From assembly GCA_029168955.1 (NCBI GenBank), contig JAPDOI010000137.1, positions 517,501 through 581,500 of the forward strand: 64,000 nucleotides of DNA, read 5' to 3'. The notes beneath the pieces are model-generated. The model was not told the DNA's origin. It did no database searches and was given only the letters and a program-made list of their open reading frames with translations. Numbering within the stretch: the stretch's first letter is position 1; every line of letters starts with the position of its first letter. Positions 47,791 through 59,594 of this stretch are shown here, one piece after another. Position numbers and translations under genes: made by a program. The DNA comes from Aplectana chamaeleonis (lineage: Eukaryota; Nematoda; Chromadorea; Rhabditida; Cosmocercidae).

Positions 47791-49509
47791 AGGAATGTCA
47801 ACTGGTCAAAACGCCGTTTTCAATGAAACTCCTACTAGTTAATGTACTCCCAATGACATTTTTAAATCTAAATTTGTAGCTGCTGAAGAGATCTCTGAGC
47901 CGAAAGGTCTTCAGCCAAAATCATAAATGCTTCTAAGGACTCCATTAGGAGTCAGATGACTGCTATAAGTTTCCCTTTGAAAGGAGTTTTCAACCGACTG
48001 CCGATTCCTCGTTAAAGGGACCCAAAAAAACTTCTTTCGTCCTGAACACTGCCTTTAAAAGTTGTTCAGGCTGGAAACAAGCTATCGACCCAAACAACTT
48101 TAGAGCATGGTATCGCGTTCACTGGTTCCCCTAGAAGCCAGGAGTTTATGCGCTGCAGCGACGGGGTAAACGCAACGAAACTCGTCCGCAGCTCCTCCCC
48201 TGTGTAGTGGGTCTCAGCACATCACAAAAAATGCCTGATTTTCTCGGTTGAGCGAATAATTTCTGATAAGCATTGCTTTTTCGGCACTCAGAAACAAGTT
48301 GGTTAGAACGCTGGTACATTTAGTTGGGACAGCAAATTGAACCTGGCGACAGAAATCTGCCTCTGTACATTTTACGTTTTCGGTCTCAATGCATGCCGGT
48401 CATAAATTTCGGGAACACGAGTGCCTCTGCCAAATCAACGCACTCCGAAGGTAAGCCCTACGTAAGTTAAATGCTTTCAAACCACACTTATCGCTCATGA
48501 AATATTGTGGCGAAACGGTATTATGCCGTTGACGAGGTGTATCAAAATGTGCAGTTGGCGCTGTGTGTCTAGGAAGAAGTTTTTTTTAATCCAGGTTTTT
48601 CGGTACCCTTCGCAAAATCTTGAAAACCCCTCTACAGAGATCTCACATCGCTTAATCGGGATTAGGCTTACACTAGAGCGAATCACAAGAGTATTGAAAA
48701 ACGAGAGATTGTAAATTGAATGAAAGTCAATTGCGAACGTCCTCTGGAGTTGGCTAGAGTGTTAGAGCACAACCTGGGGTTTCCTTACCCGCTGAACGGA
48801 TATGGAGCCTATTCTATGATAATCTCTATGAGGTAAAATAAGGTAGCTAATCGGACACTTAATATTATAGGCTCTTAGAATACTTGGAAACATATATATT
48901 CCTAGGAAAAGACTACAATAAAGAAGAAGTCAGCAGAGCAATTCAATTAGCACTCAATTCTGAAGCCATAGGTCGTTATGGAAACAGAGAAAAAACTGTT
49001 TTCTACACTTAAGCTGCACGAAAAATGCCTTTATAAACTGCAATAGAGGAATAGAAGCTACTATTGCAGACAAGTGCAACTATAGGAGGCAGATGGACCA
49101 CTAAGAAGACGTCATTTGGTCAGAGCGCATCCGCCTCATCAATCAAAACCCGGTCCTAATCTTTCGCTCCCGAATCGACCCTCGGCATCCCCAACTAAAC
49201 CGGGCAAAGCTCAAATATGCCGAGCACTGAAATAGAAGAGCTACTCATACTGCGGAGGAATGGGGGAAAGCTTCGGGAGCAAAAACTGTGAGAAAGCTAA
49301 AAACACATTATATTCTTTGCCATTCATTTTTGTTCAGTCAACTTCAAGCCTTAAACATTCGAACCATCTAACAATAAGACGCAGGGTGAAGAAGAGCCTA
49401 ATAGGGAACCTGGCAAGACCACCTGCATTAGAAAGATGATGAATGTTTTGTTTTTTTCTTTTTCTGGGGCTTCGCGAAAAGGTAGTCGTAATCATCGGGA
49501 ACTTTTAGG

Positions 49510-49930
49510 GTGTTCCGACAAGTGCTTCAGATTTGGCTCCATACACTTATTCTGGTCAAAGTTGTAGGCATTTACAGGCAGTGTTCTTATGAAAAAAGCT
49601 GCCCGTTTTTTGGCGAAAATGTAAGTTTTGGGTCTCTTTGAGAAGAGCAAAAACGGAAGTACGGCGGAAAGCAGCCACGAAACGGGCCATCGGACCACCC
49701 CGCTCAAGTCATATAACAGTTGTCCTGTGTTCTTTTCACCAGTGGAACAGTTTGCGAATTTTGAATATTTTTTATCGCGAAAGATTCTAACACCCAAGCA
49801 TGCGCATTGGCCCACCTTATTTTCAAAGCTTTCGGTGCAAGAAGCAGAAAACGAAATCACTTACCTGAGAATTTTGAAGCGCAAAGTCATTTCCGATGTT
49901 ATGTCTGATGCTTTGTCCGCAGTCTAGCAA
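49510..49930 (-). repeat. Dispersed repeat D, minus-strand copy
   Basis: Read on the minus strand: GACTGCGGACAAAGCATC, AAATTCTCAGGTAAGTGATT, ACAGGACAACTGTTATATGA and CTTCCGTTTTTGCTCTTC. The donor-like CAG|GTAAGTGA is intact here. It may derive from an exon-intron segment of a mobile element; no protein is recognised. Confidence 0.6.
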
Positions 49931-50110
49931 AAAGGCGTAAATAAATATTGCAGAGGTTTCTTTGAACAGTTTTTCACTAGCAATTGAGAGTTTTGTGGGG
50001 TCTTTTCCCTAGTACCCTCTCCTTCTTGTTCTACTTACACAAAAACACAGAAGATTAAGAATACGATTTTTTTGTGAACACTGCTTTTAACGCTTGACGA
50101 ACATGGCAGC

Positions 50111-52380
50111 GTACCTACCAGAGAAGTGCGGCAAACGATTTTGAAAAATCGGCAAACGGAAATCGACAAATTTTGTCCCAAAATGGCCGGCAAACGGCAA
50201 TCGGCAATCGACAAACGGCAAAGTAAAAACCTTGTACAAAAAGCAATACGAATGTTCAAAAAGTAACGGTAAAAAATTACTAATTCCTCATGCACATTTT
50301 GTATTTCTATAGCAAGATGTGAAATAGTTTTTCATTAATACTACAAGATGTTAAACCTCTCACCATGGTACAATTGGTACGCGATATAAAAAACAGAACT
50401 GGAATGAGTATTCTATAGAACAATGGTAATAGGAATGTTGTGGAAAAAGAAGTAATCTTTCGAGGTTCTCTAGTGTCAACCTTTTTCGGATTAGTAGCCA
50501 TTCATTTGTTTCGTGGTCCAATTTCATCACACAGAATTCAGAGTTTGGTGCAATCCAAGTTAAGAGGGTGAGCACACGAGCTCCATTCGAAGGAATGAAG
50601 TCTTACTTTAGAAGACTATCCTCTAACGAAGCCGTTCCGCGGCGTACTTGTTGGCGTGCCTCACGGTGCGTTCCCTATTTGACCGAAATCTGGATGAAAG
50701 ATAATGGCGTGGGCAGATGCAAGAAAGACGCACGTTTTCGGGGAGTTTTGGGAGTATTCCCAAGAAGCTGGTTCATATTCGACAACCGTCTTCCCTCCGA
50801 CCCTTTAAATTTCCCCTGAACTACGCGCTAACAACTCAAGTTTATGTTTATGTTTGTTACGTGTGCAAAAGGCAATAGTGAAATAATAATAGTCCAAATG
50901 GCATAATACTATGAAATGAAGAGAAGAAACACACATGCAAACCGTATGAACTGTATCAAAAGGCATAAAAAGAAGATATAAGAACCGTTCCGAACTACTT
51001 TGACGTCTCACTGGTCAGTACCAACTTTCCAGCATACCGTTTAAACTGGCTTTGTGTCATCGGTGCTGATATATTCTTTGTGAGCTTGAGATATGCACTT
51101 CCTGCTCGATAAGCAAACAATCTAGCACGCAAACTAGTTTTTGGGCGATTAAGTGCAAATTTGAAGCGACTTCCTCTTGTTCGTGATAGAACTGTCTTGA
51201 ATACGTTGTTGATTCCGATTGCTATCAAGTTAGGCACTAATTTGTGAAAAGTTGATGACAAATTACTGCAATTGTACATGCAACTCGGTAGTTTTTCAAG
51301 CTTCTTGGAAGATACGACTCCTGAAAATCCGCGGCCATCTCAAATCACCTTCTTCCCAAACTGAACGCCACACCTTCCAAAGGATCTACCCCGACCCGTG
51401 CATCCAGTTTGTAGTCATGCAGCGAATTTAATCAAAACAGATTTTCCCCACGTCATGTACACCTTCTCTGACCCTTTCAACAGGGAACTCTTAATTTCAA
51501 TTCAGCGAAAAAGTAAGGATACCAGAAGACGGAGTGCATAAGCTAACAATTTGCCACTGAAGTTCAGCATCCTCTACAGGCCGTTTCGCGCACTCCCAGT
51601 GAAGTCTCTCATACTTTCCAATACAGTAACGCCCTCTCAGTTAAGTCTTGCATTTATTCACCGGCGCTCTGCGCACTCCTACCGAGCTCCCAGCGCTTGG
51701 CTTGCTTTCTTTCAGGTCCTACTCCGTTTCTTTGGCGCTTGGTGCTCTCCCTGCATGGTCCCGCTGACTATTCCTGACGATTGCCGCACTTCCAGTTGGG
51801 TCAAACATGTTTTCCCGTGGCTCTGCGCGATCCTAGCGCTTCTGTGGTCAACGGGCGACTCCTTGCCGTTTATTACGATGTAGGATGATCTCAATGGAAA
51901 TGTATTGTTATCAAACATCTGAAACGAGTTGAGCCATTCAGTGTTTTTCCTTAACCCTTTGTGCCCTCTCCTCAAATTTTACAGGGTGTTAGATCTCGTC
52001 CCGAAGAGCCCTACGTCAATTGCCCGAAGCCTCGATGGCTGGGAGCTCGGTACTCTTCCAGATAAGAGGACCCACAAGAGCATGACACTACGAAACTAGC
52101 AATTACTTCGACCCTTCACATGATAGGTAACACCAACTAGCTCGACGTTTAAAATGTGTATATAGCCTGTCCCTCTACATTCGAGCCGCAGCTAGGCTTA
52201 TCGGGCCTGTCATGCGCCTCCTAATAGCGGCATTTATCTATTGCACACTTTTTGCCGAATTTTGTCGAAATTTGAGAGGAAAAACGGCAAACGACAATCG
52301 ACAAATATTGTCCGAAAACGGCGGGCAAACGGCAATCGGCAACCGACAAACGGCAATTGCCGCACATCCCTGGTACCTAC
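50111..52380. mobile_element. 2.25-kb hAT-like element with 8-bp target duplication
   Basis: GTACCTAC lies at 50111-50118 and at 52373-52380. The enclosed 2254 bp begin CAGAGAAGTGCGGCAA and end with the inverse of CAGGGATGTGCGGCAA (14 of 16 match). Subterminal regions at both ends are packed with CGGCAAACGGCAATCGGCAA motifs, in the same orientation at both ends. No transposase was recognised, so it is non-autonomous or gutted. It encloses a LINE-like fragment at 50995-51279. Confidence 0.75.
50995..51279 (-). pseudogene. Fragment resembling the C-terminus of a LINE polyprotein
   Basis: This minus-strand frame contains SRTRGSRFKFALNRPKTSL and RARLFAYRAGSAYLKLTKN, then SAPMTQSQFKRYAGKL. The order basic-rich segment, aromatic/basic segment, S-x-x-x-FK-R is the pattern seen at the end of many CR1/Jockey-type reverse transcriptase ORFs. 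No catalytic motif is present. On the minus strand it is followed by an AACATAAACATAAAC repeat near 50840 that could be its 3' tail. Family assignment is tentative. Confidence 0.4.
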
Positions 52381-53230
52381 CCCTTCCTACTCACTGTCAG
52401 AGGGCGCTTTCTAGGTGGTAATTATTTAGTGTGCTGAACACGAATGTAGGTCCGTTTATTGAGAGAATGAGGTTCATTGTAGTCTAAAATAGATACCTAA
52501 GAGACGTAACTTCCCTATATACTTCCAAAACCGACAAATGAACTTCAAAATCGTGCTCAGCACCCCCCCCCCCCCCGAATTATCCCCGAAACAGAGTTTG
52601 AGCCAAATTTGAGGATATCAACAAACCAGTGACCCACCGTACTCTGTGCTCATCAATCAGATTCGTGACAGGCCCTGCGAGTAACCCATACGAAAAAGCT
52701 GAGTCTGTTTGGTAGCGTTTGCAAGATACATTTGCAAAAGCAAAAGTCGAATTTGACCTTAAAATTTCCCTCTCAAGGTTCGTAATCAAAGGGAAAACCT
52801 TCATTGGAAATTTCAAGTGAACACCGAACCGAACGCTTCCAGAATCACCTAATTATACGTGTTAGGGCTAAGCGGTTAATGACCAGTTGGACAACGAAAA
52901 TGACGTAGTGTTTTCTCGAAATTTTTGAAATTCGAAAATAATAATTTTGTCCCTAAAATGAAAAACGCTTCCCGAGACTGGTCATTTGGTTACTGCTGAT
53001 TGCTAAAAATGCAGTGAAGGATTGATTACAACAAATGAATAAATAAAAAAATGCAAACAACTTATTTTATGGAAAATTTCACACCCCAGGTTTTCGAAAA
53101 GAAAAATTCGACCTGAAGAGGACGTACAAATTTTCAACATTCTCAAAAAAAGTTGGTCATCAAGGAGGTCCGGAACAACAGTCTGCTTGAATCCGCATCA
53201 TATATACCAGACACTCAAGTAACTCAGATA
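52381..53230. other. No gene recognised
   Basis: Contains a copy of the TGCTGAACACGAATGTAGG repeat (52430-52600) with a run of C at 52563-52576. Confidence 0.5.
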
Positions 53231-53483
53231 ATCGTCGCATTCAATGCGTGTCGAATAAGCATTCAACTCGAAGACAAGGCGATTTAGAGCACAGTCAGGA
53301 AACGTGCTGCTAGGGGAGCACGTGCTCCCACTATGCTTCAGTTCGCAGCACGTGCCCCAACCAACAAACTCAAATGTCTGCATCGCCGCCGGTTCAATAA
53401 CCCAAGTTTACTGCTGTTTAGCATTCCGATTGGTGTGGTCACTCGAGTTGAATGCATATTCGAAGCGCACTGAATGCGGCGAT
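53231..53483. mobile_element. TIR element, about 253 bp, GCATTCAATGCG family
   Basis: Left arm TCGTCGCATTCAATGCGTGT, CGAATAAGCATTCAACTCGA; the right arm is its inverse ending GCACTGAATGCGGCGA. The interior holds a perfect 16-bp palindrome GGGAGCACGTGCTCCC (53314-53329) and an SL1-like stretch at 53391. Frames here are artefacts. Confidence 0.75.
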
Positions 53484-54836
53484 TTTCTGAAAACGTGCGC
53501 AGTTCTCCGAACTTCTGGCCTGCACGTCATTGACCCCTAATATTTCGAAAACTGACCCTATATCCAAGCTCAGTATGCCAAATAACCCATAAGCATTTTT
53601 ATGCCAATGCAGAGCCGATTCACTACAACCGGCAATACTTTTTTTCCGCAAGGGTGCGTGGCAAAGTTCGATTCCAGCTTCGGAGAGAGCGTAGTGACCA
53701 CTAGGCATCCATCATTTTCTAATGGTGTGCCATTCAAGATTCCCAAGTGCACACTTGGACAAACGGGGGAAAATTGAGAATGCTTCAGAAATTCGGCAAT
53801 CAGGAGAACGTTCTCGAAAAACGTTGGAACGTGACGCATGCGGACACGTCAAGCTTGAGCCCTCGACGTCAGAGATCATGAGCTCCTGGTTGAGGACAGA
53901 GCACCGCTTGGGCAACTGTCTAAGTTCAAACATATCCCGATTTTTCCAATTTCTATTCCCAAGACAAACATACAACCTCTTTTCATTTCGGGTATTCACG
54001 CTGATCTAAAAACACTTCTTTGGTATTCGCCAGGAACGACGCGCTCGACAAGCAATAAAACTCAGTGATAACACAGAATGCAAAGGAAAAAGAAAGTGTG
54101 AGAAAACCCAATGGTTGCTCCAGCTTTGTACAAGAGGGAAATCAGATGCTGAACTAAAGAGGAGTCAGAGGCAGAAACCGTAACATTTAGAGAGGCAAAT
54201 GGCGAAGACCCAAAGAATGATATAATTTACACATACGAGTTTCTTTTGTTTGGAATTTTTCTAGACTTTTCACGCATAATGATGGCCAACAGCCGCGCAC
54301 GCCAGCGATAGCAGGCGGGAGCACTTCTTGTACAATAGCCAATGTCTAGCTTCATGTGTCGCAAGCCCAGTGTAGTCCCTGTGGCAGCTGGGTTTGAGCA
54401 TCCACATGTCCTAGTATAAATTCTTCATCAGATTCCACAGCAACTTTCTCAACAGGCCTTCTCGAACCCATCGTAGCGCAGATGTCCCAGCTTTTGTTGA
54501 AGGCAGGGTCCGCAATGAAAGCAGTATCAAGGTTTTTTTTGTGAAAATGGATGTTACATGCTTGTAAAAAGACACAATGAAGAAATGCAAGAAAAAGAGC
54601 GGAACCCGTCCAAATTGCACAGACAAGTTGCTAAAACAGGCATGACCTACTGACCTCTCTCATATTCTCTCATATTTTTTCTTCTTTCACACTGTTTTAC
54701 AGATCACTCCTCTATACCATTATTATGAAGTTCTGTCGTATAAGACCTCTACCTGGTCAGGAGGCTTCATGGAGTTTAGCATTTTAGGGCAACAATTGCT
54801 CAATGTTCTGTTATAAACAGCCTCACATTCTCAGAC
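53484..54836. other. No gene recognised
   Basis: Short frames on both strands only. TTTGGGCAACTGTC-type words and low-complexity stretches; no motif. Confidence 0.45.
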
Positions 54837-55300
54837 AATCGCATCATTCAATGCGAGTCAAGTATACACTCAACTTGAAGACAGATCGGTTTCGAGCACA
54901 GTCGGGGAACTTCCGGCTACTCAGATAGTAACATTAGTCGGACCGACGCCGCTGAAAGGCCTCTCTGGGCCGATCGCGGGAGAATGTTAAGGCGCCTGTC
55001 GGATCGACGATAGCAAATGGAGTTTAGGTCGGATGGAGGGACCATGTGGAGTTTGTTGGTCGGATCGCGGGCAGCATTAGATCATTGTATCCATGCCGGG
55101 TTAATCCTAGGACAATGTCGGTCGCATGGCGGGCTGGTTGTTGTTCGGCTCGCCATGTGCCTGCAATCCGACCGGTGTTACTGTCCGAGTAGGGGAGCAC
55201 GTGCTTCTATTGTGTTTCAAATTACAGTACGTGCCCCAACAAACAAGACGTTCAATACGTGCATGGTACACATTCAACTCGACGACAAAACAAATTTCCA
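54837..55300. repeat. Rearranged copies of the GCATTCAATGCG family
   Basis: ATTCAATGCGAGTCAAGTAT at 54852 and GTTCAATACGTGCATGGTAC at 55249 are the same terminal segment in direct orientation. Between them AGGGGAGCACGTGCTTCTAT and CAGTACGTGCCCCAACAAAC match the interior of the element at 53231. Two partial copies seem joined. Confidence 0.55.
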
Positions 55301-55713
55301 AATCGAGCCCAATCTTCACAATGTAAAAGAGAGATACGTCAGCCAATCACGGTATTTGCCCCTCATAAGGGACCACTTCGAACGAAAAATGGACTTTTGA
55401 AAAACGGTCTTTTGAGGGTTGTAGAGGAGTTAAAAAGAAACAATTTGAGATTTTAAAATTTCACTCAGTCCTCACGGGTAGATTAAAAACTATCAAAAAA
55501 GGAAAGATACCAGAACGTTGGATTGGGAGGACGTAGCACAAATGTGAGCTATACAGTGGCCTTGAAATCATCTGAAAAGGTTCTCCTAAAAGTTTGAAGA
55601 TGAAATCTAGCTAGGTTCTCGAGTTATGACTTGTTCATTGATACCCTGAACAATGCTCGTTGCATTCAAACCACCGATCACTGCAATGTGATAGTCGGGG
55701 TGAGCTAGCATCA

Positions 55714-56105
55714 CACCGTGGCTCAGTCGGTTAGGCGTTGGATTACGAACAGGCTTCAACAGGCCGTTGCGACCGGTGAGCAAAATTTTACGACTCCCCC
55801 CCCTGGGATGGAAAATTTTTCATGAACAAAATTTTTGCGAACCCCCTTTCCTGGAATGAGTAGTATGAGTAGCGATTAACCCCACAAAATATAAGATTTT
55901 TCTAAAATGTCCCATATAAATGTAGGATATTCATTTGAAAGAAGAAAAAAAGTCTCAGTTTTTCCAAAAATTTTACGAATCCCCCCAAAATTTTCTTTTT
56001 GATTCCCAAACTTTCACGACCCCCTCGTTGCGACCGGTTGCAGCCCTGCCCAACCCTGATTACGAAGCAATTGAAAAATGGCTCGAATACTGTGGGATCA
56101 TTACT
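55714..56105 (+). repeat. tRNA-like (SINE-type) sequence split by the hAT MITE
   Basis: Left part: GTGGCTCAGTCGGTTAGGCG, a good pol III A-box/D-arm. Right part, after the insert: GAAGCAATTG then ATGGCTCGAATACT, a weak B box. Removing the insert and one target copy joins them into a tRNA-like head of about 75 bp. Stems do not pair well enough for a working tRNA. Confidence 0.45.
55742..56066. mobile_element. hAT-type MITE with 8-bp target duplication
   Basis: ATTACGAA lies at 55742-55749 and 56059-56066. The 309-bp insert begins CAGGCTTCAACAGGCC and ends in GGCAGCCCTGCCCAACCCTG-like sequence; the two ends are imperfect inverted repeats starting CAGGSTT. The interior carries the GTTGCGACCGGT motif near both ends and several CCCCC-rich stretches. 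It interrupts a tRNA-like sequence. Confidence 0.75.
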
Positions 56106-56619
56106 GCATTATGGCTGGTAGTAGTGATATTTCTATGTGTTCACCTTGCTTGTGTTGAGTTTTAACAGTGCCACTTGTTTTTTATACCTCTTTTCTTATA
56201 TCGCAGAGGTAACGTGATATAAACGGAGAACGGTTCACATCAATGTTGGAAACTATAGAAATTCCGAGGTTTCGACAATTGCTAGAATATCAAGAATACC
56301 CTTACCCTTCTCCCCCACATATGCCACAGAAAAACCGTCCTTAATTCGGAGAACACTTTAGGGGACTTATTTTGATATATGACGCTAGAAAAAAGTTCGG
56401 ACAAAATGAAACTTCGTGGACTTGTTCCTTGATCAATGATCAATCTTTTTAGAAATAATTGTTGTAAACAGAAGTGGGTTTACCTAAACTATAAAATCCA
56501 CTGAAGCAACCTAATACTTTAGCGCATGGCTCGAAGACTCAAGAAAAGTGTTTCGTTATCAATTCCAAGATTTTGAGTAGAACAGAACCACTCTTTTAAA
56601 AACGCATCTTACAAGAGAA

Positions 56620-57300
56620 CTACTTTCATTCAGCCTGGCCATTCTGGATTAAATGTAGTTTTCTGGAACCATTTCGGACGTAGAATCCGAGTATGCTCTT
56701 CGCAGCTTCTCTGAAGAAGAAAAGAAACCACTCTGAAAAAAAGTTTCAGGCATTTTTCCAAGTGTCGCGGCAAGGCAAGGGTACCCATCAAGGAATTTTT
56801 AGGGTGGTTTAGAAAAAATTTTCGTATTCGGCTCAAAACTTGTATGTAGGGTAATCTAGTGTGCTGAGCACCAATCTAGAGATCGTTTGCCGAAATTCTG
56901 AGGTTTACTGTAGTTTACGGTAGTTGTCATGACATAGAGGGCCTAAACCTACCGCAATAATTTGAAAATTGACAAGTGAACATCAAATTCGTATTCAGCA
57001 CCCCGAATAACCCCCGTTCAGAAATTTTGAGTCAAATCTGAGACTTTGACCCAACTACCGTATACCCACCGTAATCCTGTCGAAAATCGATAAACTGACC
57101 TCAGATTCGTTATGAGCACTTTAAATAACCTCCGAAAGCGAAGTTTGGGTCCTAATTTTTTTTCGACCTTTGGAGCCCCGTGAGGTAAGAAGCTCATGCC
57201 ATTTTTGGGGGTTCGGAGGTCGAAATTTTTTTCCGCCCAAACTCCGTCCCAAGGGGTAATTTGGGGCGCTGAACACGAATCTGGGGTCCGTTTCCTGTTT
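56620..57300 (+). repeat. Dispersed repeat (copy 2), empty at both MITE sites
   Basis: GCCTGGCCATTCTGGATTAA, GTAATCTAGTGTGCTGAGCA, TTCGTATTCAGCACCCCGAA and TGACCTCAGATTCGTTATGA follow in the order of copy 1. The core GGCGCTGAACACGAATCTGG recurs at 57270, and singly at 4215, 6950 and 52430, so this is a common family. Confidence 0.7.
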
Positions 57301-57559
57301 TTTAGCGGATTTCGTCAGGCTAGGGCTGGGGCATTGAATGGCATTTTACCTACCGCAACCCATTGTTTTGGTGGTTTTTGATCTACCCTTGAGGACTGAG
57401 TGAAATTTTAAAATCTTAAATTTTTTATTTTTACACCCTCTACAACTCTCAAAAGACCGTTTTTCGAAACTCCATTTTTTGTTCAAAGTGGTCCCTTGTC
57501 ACTGCATCACATAAGAATCGAGCAATGTCCAAGAAAGCACACGAAGCACTATTGAGGCA

Positions 57560-57785
57560 CGGCTGAGATGTCAGCAGCGCCGCTGGCTCAATCATTCCAG
57601 TTTGCGGTACTTGGTCACGCCCAGCCGTTGGCAACCCCAGATCGTGCTCGTTGAGCTGTACGCGCCGCGTTTCGGTGTACTGCTATGATAGCGCTAGACT
57701 ATCTAATCGCACGTGCTCATGCGATAAAATTTTGCAGCACTCAAGCCGAACGCCTATTCGATACGCACTGAATGCGGACCTACGT
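57560..57785. repeat. Further diverged copy of the GCATTCAATGCG family
   Basis: GCTGGCTCAATCATTCCAGT, TTGCGGTACTTGGTCACGCC and CGATACGCACTGAATGCGG match the right half of the element at 53231. The rest has diverged. Confidence 0.45.
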
Positions 57786-58137
57786 TTTACAAGAAATTCT
57801 CAGCAGCCGATTTTGCGGGATCTGATCATTTGGACTTCGAAATTGCAGGCTTTCATTGCGAAAGCAGTTCAACAAAGTGGACTTTTGTTCATTCGAATTT
57901 TACATAATCAGTGAAGCATAGATCCGAAACTTGCAGTAGATTGTGTGCTTCGTAATGAGCACCATTTCTTGAATGAAAATGAACCCCAAGATGAAATTCC
58001 AGAATGTTTCACGGAAGCCCTGCCAAAAAATTGAGACGCCTTCATTTTTTGACCCGGAATCATTCCTACTGAAACGTGACTTTCTCATCATTTCACCCAG
58101 TTGACAACTCTCGTAGCCCCATCAGTGATAGCCTTGT

Positions 58138-58292
58138 ATCCTCTGGTTCCGAGCCAAATTTACTCTGTTCCCTCGCGCGCTTGTGCGGAGCGAGGGCAAA
58201 GACAGCGAGAAAGTGCGGCGAAAAGGAGACACAGCGTACGCGCGCAGACGCACGCGATGAACAGAAATAAATTTCACTCGGAAACAGAGGAT
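58138..58292. mobile_element. 155-bp MITE with ATCCTCTG termini, second copy
   Basis: Termini ATCCTCTGGTTCCGAGCCAA and the inverse of ATCCTCTGTTTCCGAGTGAA; interior CCCTCGCGCGCTTGTGCGG and ACGCGCGCAGACGCACGCGA as in the copy at 2744. Similar length in both copies indicates full elements. Frames translated across it are artefacts. Confidence 0.85.
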
Positions 58293-58647
58293 ATGTCATA
58301 GTGTAGTGAGAGAAGTTGCGTATGACTAAATTTCCTTGCATACAACCACACAATTTTAACTGGGATATGAAGAGGAAACCACAATCTTTCTATTTGTCAA
58401 CAGTGAAATTTCTTCCGTCAAACCCGGTTAAAAAATTTGTCTCGATACCAAAGAATAACCACGAGGATTTCAGTCGAAAGCTTAATGGCAGTGTTCTCGA
58501 AGAAAATCGATACTGGGGTTTTCGCCGGAAATCGAATGTACCGGGGTTTATTGCTAAAATAACCGCGAAAGAATGGCTAAGTACAAGTCATAGATAGCCA
58601 TGTACGGCCCTCAAGCTTGGTTGTGCTATGCCTGTCCCGCCCACCCC

Positions 58648-59594
58648 TTAAAGGCACAGGACACCCAAAAAATTAATTTTTAGATTTCATACTTATTTAG
58701 GCATCTTTCATAGTCCTCACCGCAAGCGCGGCACGCGCGTGACGCGCGGGACGAGCGGTGGACTATGAAACTTTTCACCGCGCGGCTCGCGCGGGACGAG
58801 CGGAAAGCAACTATGAAATCTCCAGCGGCACCGCCATGGCGGTGCGGGTAAAAGTCGGGCCTCAACTAGGACTTGTACAGAAGTTCCTCGCTTGCATTTG
58901 CGTATGCGGTGGCGCAGGATAGTCCCAAAACTATTTATGTTGGAGTGGACTCAAATCGAGAAGCATTTATTGATTGAAACGGTAAAACCGTCACGGCGGT
59001 TTAGGCGGCGCCGCTATGGCGGTGCTGATGGACTATGAAAATTCTTACCGCGCGTCACGCGCGTGCCGCGCGGTAAGAACTTTCATAGTCCACCGCCCCT
59101 CCCGCACGTCACGCGCGTGCCGCGCTTGCGGTGAGGACTATGAAAGATGCCTTAGGAGAGAGTAACATGCTGATCACAGTGGTATCTCTGAAATCTTCCA
59201 AGACCCCCATTGAACAGAGTTATGGCTCTTCAAAGATGCCTAGATTCTGAGGGTGAAAAATTGGTGGACGAGTTGTCTCAGGCCTGTATTTCTCTTCATT
59301 CGCAATCGTTGCGTGAGAGAAAGCCAGGATAAGGAGAAAGTCCGGTAATGGACTGAAGAACGACGACTTGTTGGAATTCATCCATCCATCGAGCCGCTAT
59401 CGAGTCCGAAAATCTGCTAGGGGGTCGGGCCTGTGATGGTGAGCGGAGGGGGTCGGGCCTGTGGTGGTCGCTTATATCTCGCTTATTTGGAGGAATTGAG
59501 ATCTCGCATTTGGGGCGTGTTATACAGAAGGGGTCTTCTTCACAATTACATGAAAATCTCAAAATTCATATCTGAGGGTGTACTGTGCCTTTAA
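58648..59594. mobile_element. Second TTAA-flanked element nested inside the first
   Basis: Inner termini AGGCACAGGACACCC (58652) and GGGTGTACTGTGCCT (ending 59590) are inverted repeats with one mismatch, flanked exactly by TTAA at 58648-58651 and 59591-59594. It could be a separate insertion or an internal block of the outer element. It surrounds the foldback element 58699-59152. Confidence 0.6.
58699..59152. mobile_element. GC-rich foldback element with about 72-bp inverted ends
   Basis: The left arm (58699-58770) begins AGGCATCTTTCATAGTCCTC, then is full of CG dinucleotides. The right arm (59081-59152) is its reverse complement with three mismatches over about 72 bp; 46 bp at the ends are perfect. 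Interior blocks repeat GACTATGAAA and CACCGCCATGGCGGTG. No coding. The CG density contrasts sharply with the flanks. Confidence 0.85.

Larger units (their letters stand above)
47305..50096. repeat. Scattered AGGCAGTG-family termini
   Basis: Isolated ends are seen at 47305 (AGGCAGCGTTCACGATAGAA), 48030-48058 (CCTGAACACTGCCTTTAA), 49576 (CAGGCAGTGTTCTTATGAAA) and 50075-50096 (GTGAACACTGCTTTTAA). Pairing 47305 with 48058 would give an element of about 750 bp, and 49576 with 50096 one of about 520 bp. Confidence 0.5.

Noticed and set aside
48747..48800. tRNA gene
   Set aside because: An A-box-like TTGGCTAGAGTGTTAGAGCA is present but no B box or paired stems follow.
55017..55400. 127-codon plus-strand frame
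   Set aside because: It crosses rearranged copies of a TIR repeat; no motif.
58680..58865. Arg/Ser-rich minus-strand frame
   Set aside because: It is the arm of the GC-rich foldback element.
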